Of a DNA stretch of 6,392 nt, positions 5,731 through 6,392 are shown piece after piece. The translations under genes were made by a program, and so were the position numbers. The notes beneath the pieces are model-generated. The model was given only the letters and a program-made list of their open reading frames with translations. It did not search any database and was not told the origin of the DNA. Location: contig WRDZ01000043.1 in assembly GCA_009779595.1 (NCBI GenBank), forward strand, positions 1-6,392. The letters run 5' to 3'. The DNA comes from Alphaproteobacteria bacterium (GTDB taxonomy: Bacteria; Pseudomonadota; Alphaproteobacteria; WRDZ01). Positions within the stretch are counted from its first letter, which is position 1, and each line of letters begins with the position of its first letter.

Positions 5731-6392
5731 TCATCATCACAGGGGCCGGCAACGGCATAGGCAAAGAATTGGCCCTGGCCTATGCCAAGCGCAAGGACGT
5801 CAAGCTGACCCTGATTTCCCGCAGCATTGACAGGCTTGAAAGCGTTGCGCAAAAGTGCAGGGATTTGGGGGCCGAAACCCAAGTGCATGCGGTTGACGTG
5901 ACCGACGCCAAGCAAATGGCCAAAATCATGGAGGAATCCGACCCTCATACCGTATTCGCCAACGCGGGCATTTCAGGCGGGCCCGGCATGGGCAACATCG
6001 AAACCATACAGCAGACGCACGCCATCATCAACACCAACCTTTTCGGGGTGATAAACACGGTCCTGCCCGTGCTTGGCAAGGCCAAAAGAATCGTGATAGT
6101 TTCGTCCATGGCCGGGTTGCGGGGGCTGCCATCCGCTCCGGCGTACAGCACGTCCAAATGCGCGGTGCGCGCATGGGGCGAGGCTTTGCACGGGCTTGGT
6201 TTTCCGATAACCATAGTATGCCCGGGGTTCATAAAAACCAACATGACGCTTGAGAACAATTTCCCCATGCCGTTCATAATGACGGCGGACAGGGCGGCCA
6301 AAACCATCATAAAAGGCGCGGAAAATGGCAAGCGGCTGCTTATATTCCCGTTCGGCATGCGCCTGGTAGCGTTCCTGATGAAATACCTGCCG
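5721..6392 (+). CDS. Short-chain dehydrogenase/reductase, 3' end outside the window
   Basis: The first 224 residues are visible. It is a classical SDR oxidoreductase, expected to use NAD(H) or NADP(H) in a Rossmann fold. Motifs are TGAGNGIG (7-14) for the cofactor, AVDVTD (57-62), NAG (81-83), the structural/catalytic Asn106 in NTNLFG, Ser129 in VSSMAG, Tyr142 and Lys146 in YSTSK, and CPGFIKTNM (167-175). The full catalytic tetrad Asn-Ser-Tyr-Lys is therefore present. An Arg after the second strand (SRSIDRLE, Arg34) leans towards NADPH, but this is inference. Substrate cannot be told from sequence. The segment after residue 205 (LLIFPFGMRLVAFLMKYLP) is hydrophobic and basic like the membrane-associating tail of some SDRs acting on lipids or polysaccharide precursors. 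ATA encodes 10 of its 22 isoleucines. It is divergent from the kinase cluster and has no visible link to it. Confidence 0.93.
   Translation, partial: MKSIIITGAGNGIGKELALAYAKRKDVKLTLISRSIDRLESVAQKCRDLGAETQVHAVDVTDAKQMAKIMEESDPHTVFANAGISGGPGMGNIETIQQTHAIINTNLFGVINTVLPVLGKAKRIVIVSSMAGLRGLPSAPAYSTSKCAVRAWGEALHGLGFPITIVCPGFIKTNMTLENNFPMPFIMTADRAAKTIIKGAENGKRLLIFPFGMRLVAFLMKYLP

Noticed and set aside
1..6392. CRISPR array, tRNA or rRNA gene, insertion sequence or attachment site
   Set aside because: I saw no direct repeats with spacers, no cloverleaf-like or rRNA-like stretch, and no transposase or terminal inverted repeats on reading both strands.

Overview
The window looks like ordinary, tightly packed chromosome from a Gram-negative bacterium, most probably an alphaproteobacterium. 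Three things point that way: the alphaproteobacterial style of the CCA-adding enzyme (an RRRDF motif followed by an EDYLR motif, about 400 residues, no HD domain), a NOP/RsmB-type rRNA methyltransferase whose N-terminus carries a short RRYIG..DRRAIA segment typical of alphaproteobacterial members, and a short 585-residue RecJ. The taxonomic call is an inference from remembered family features, not from a search. Most of the DNA is GC-rich by eye (often 55-70% in hand-counted 60-base lines), yet ATA is a leading isoleucine codon, which is unusual at this composition. I see no tRNA, rRNA, CRISPR array, insertion sequence or phage gene.

Layout. At the left edge a rightward reading frame (3-182) may be the 3' end of an unidentified gene; it converges on and overlaps a leftward, compact RsmB-like RNA (cytosine-C5) methyltransferase gene (157-1152). 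A 110-bp AT-rich gap (1153-1262) holds a good sigma70-type promoter reading right into a two-gene unit: a 66-residue lipoprotein-like small protein (1263-1463) and recJ (1478-3235). The recJ 3' end overlaps by 21 bp the 3' end of a leftward cluster which, in transcription order, is a divergent guanylate-kinase-like gene (5693-5028), a more canonical guanylate kinase gene (4973-4404) and cca (4414-3215, overlapping the kinase stop by 11 bp). A rightward short-chain dehydrogenase/reductase gene begins at 5721, only 27 bp from the start of the divergent kinase, and runs off the right edge.

How the genes work together. Most are housekeeping functions in RNA and nucleotide metabolism: rRNA methylation, tRNA 3'-end maturation, GMP to GDP conversion and single-strand DNA degradation in repair. 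I do not see an obvious new defence or mobile system. The most interesting region is the pair of diverged tandem guanylate kinase paralogues. One keeps the guanine-contacting glutamate and the other has glutamine there, an altered lid and lower GC. Each has its own consensus-like promoter whose -10 box sits only 6-8 bases from the annotated ATG, which predicts leaderless or nearly leaderless mRNAs.
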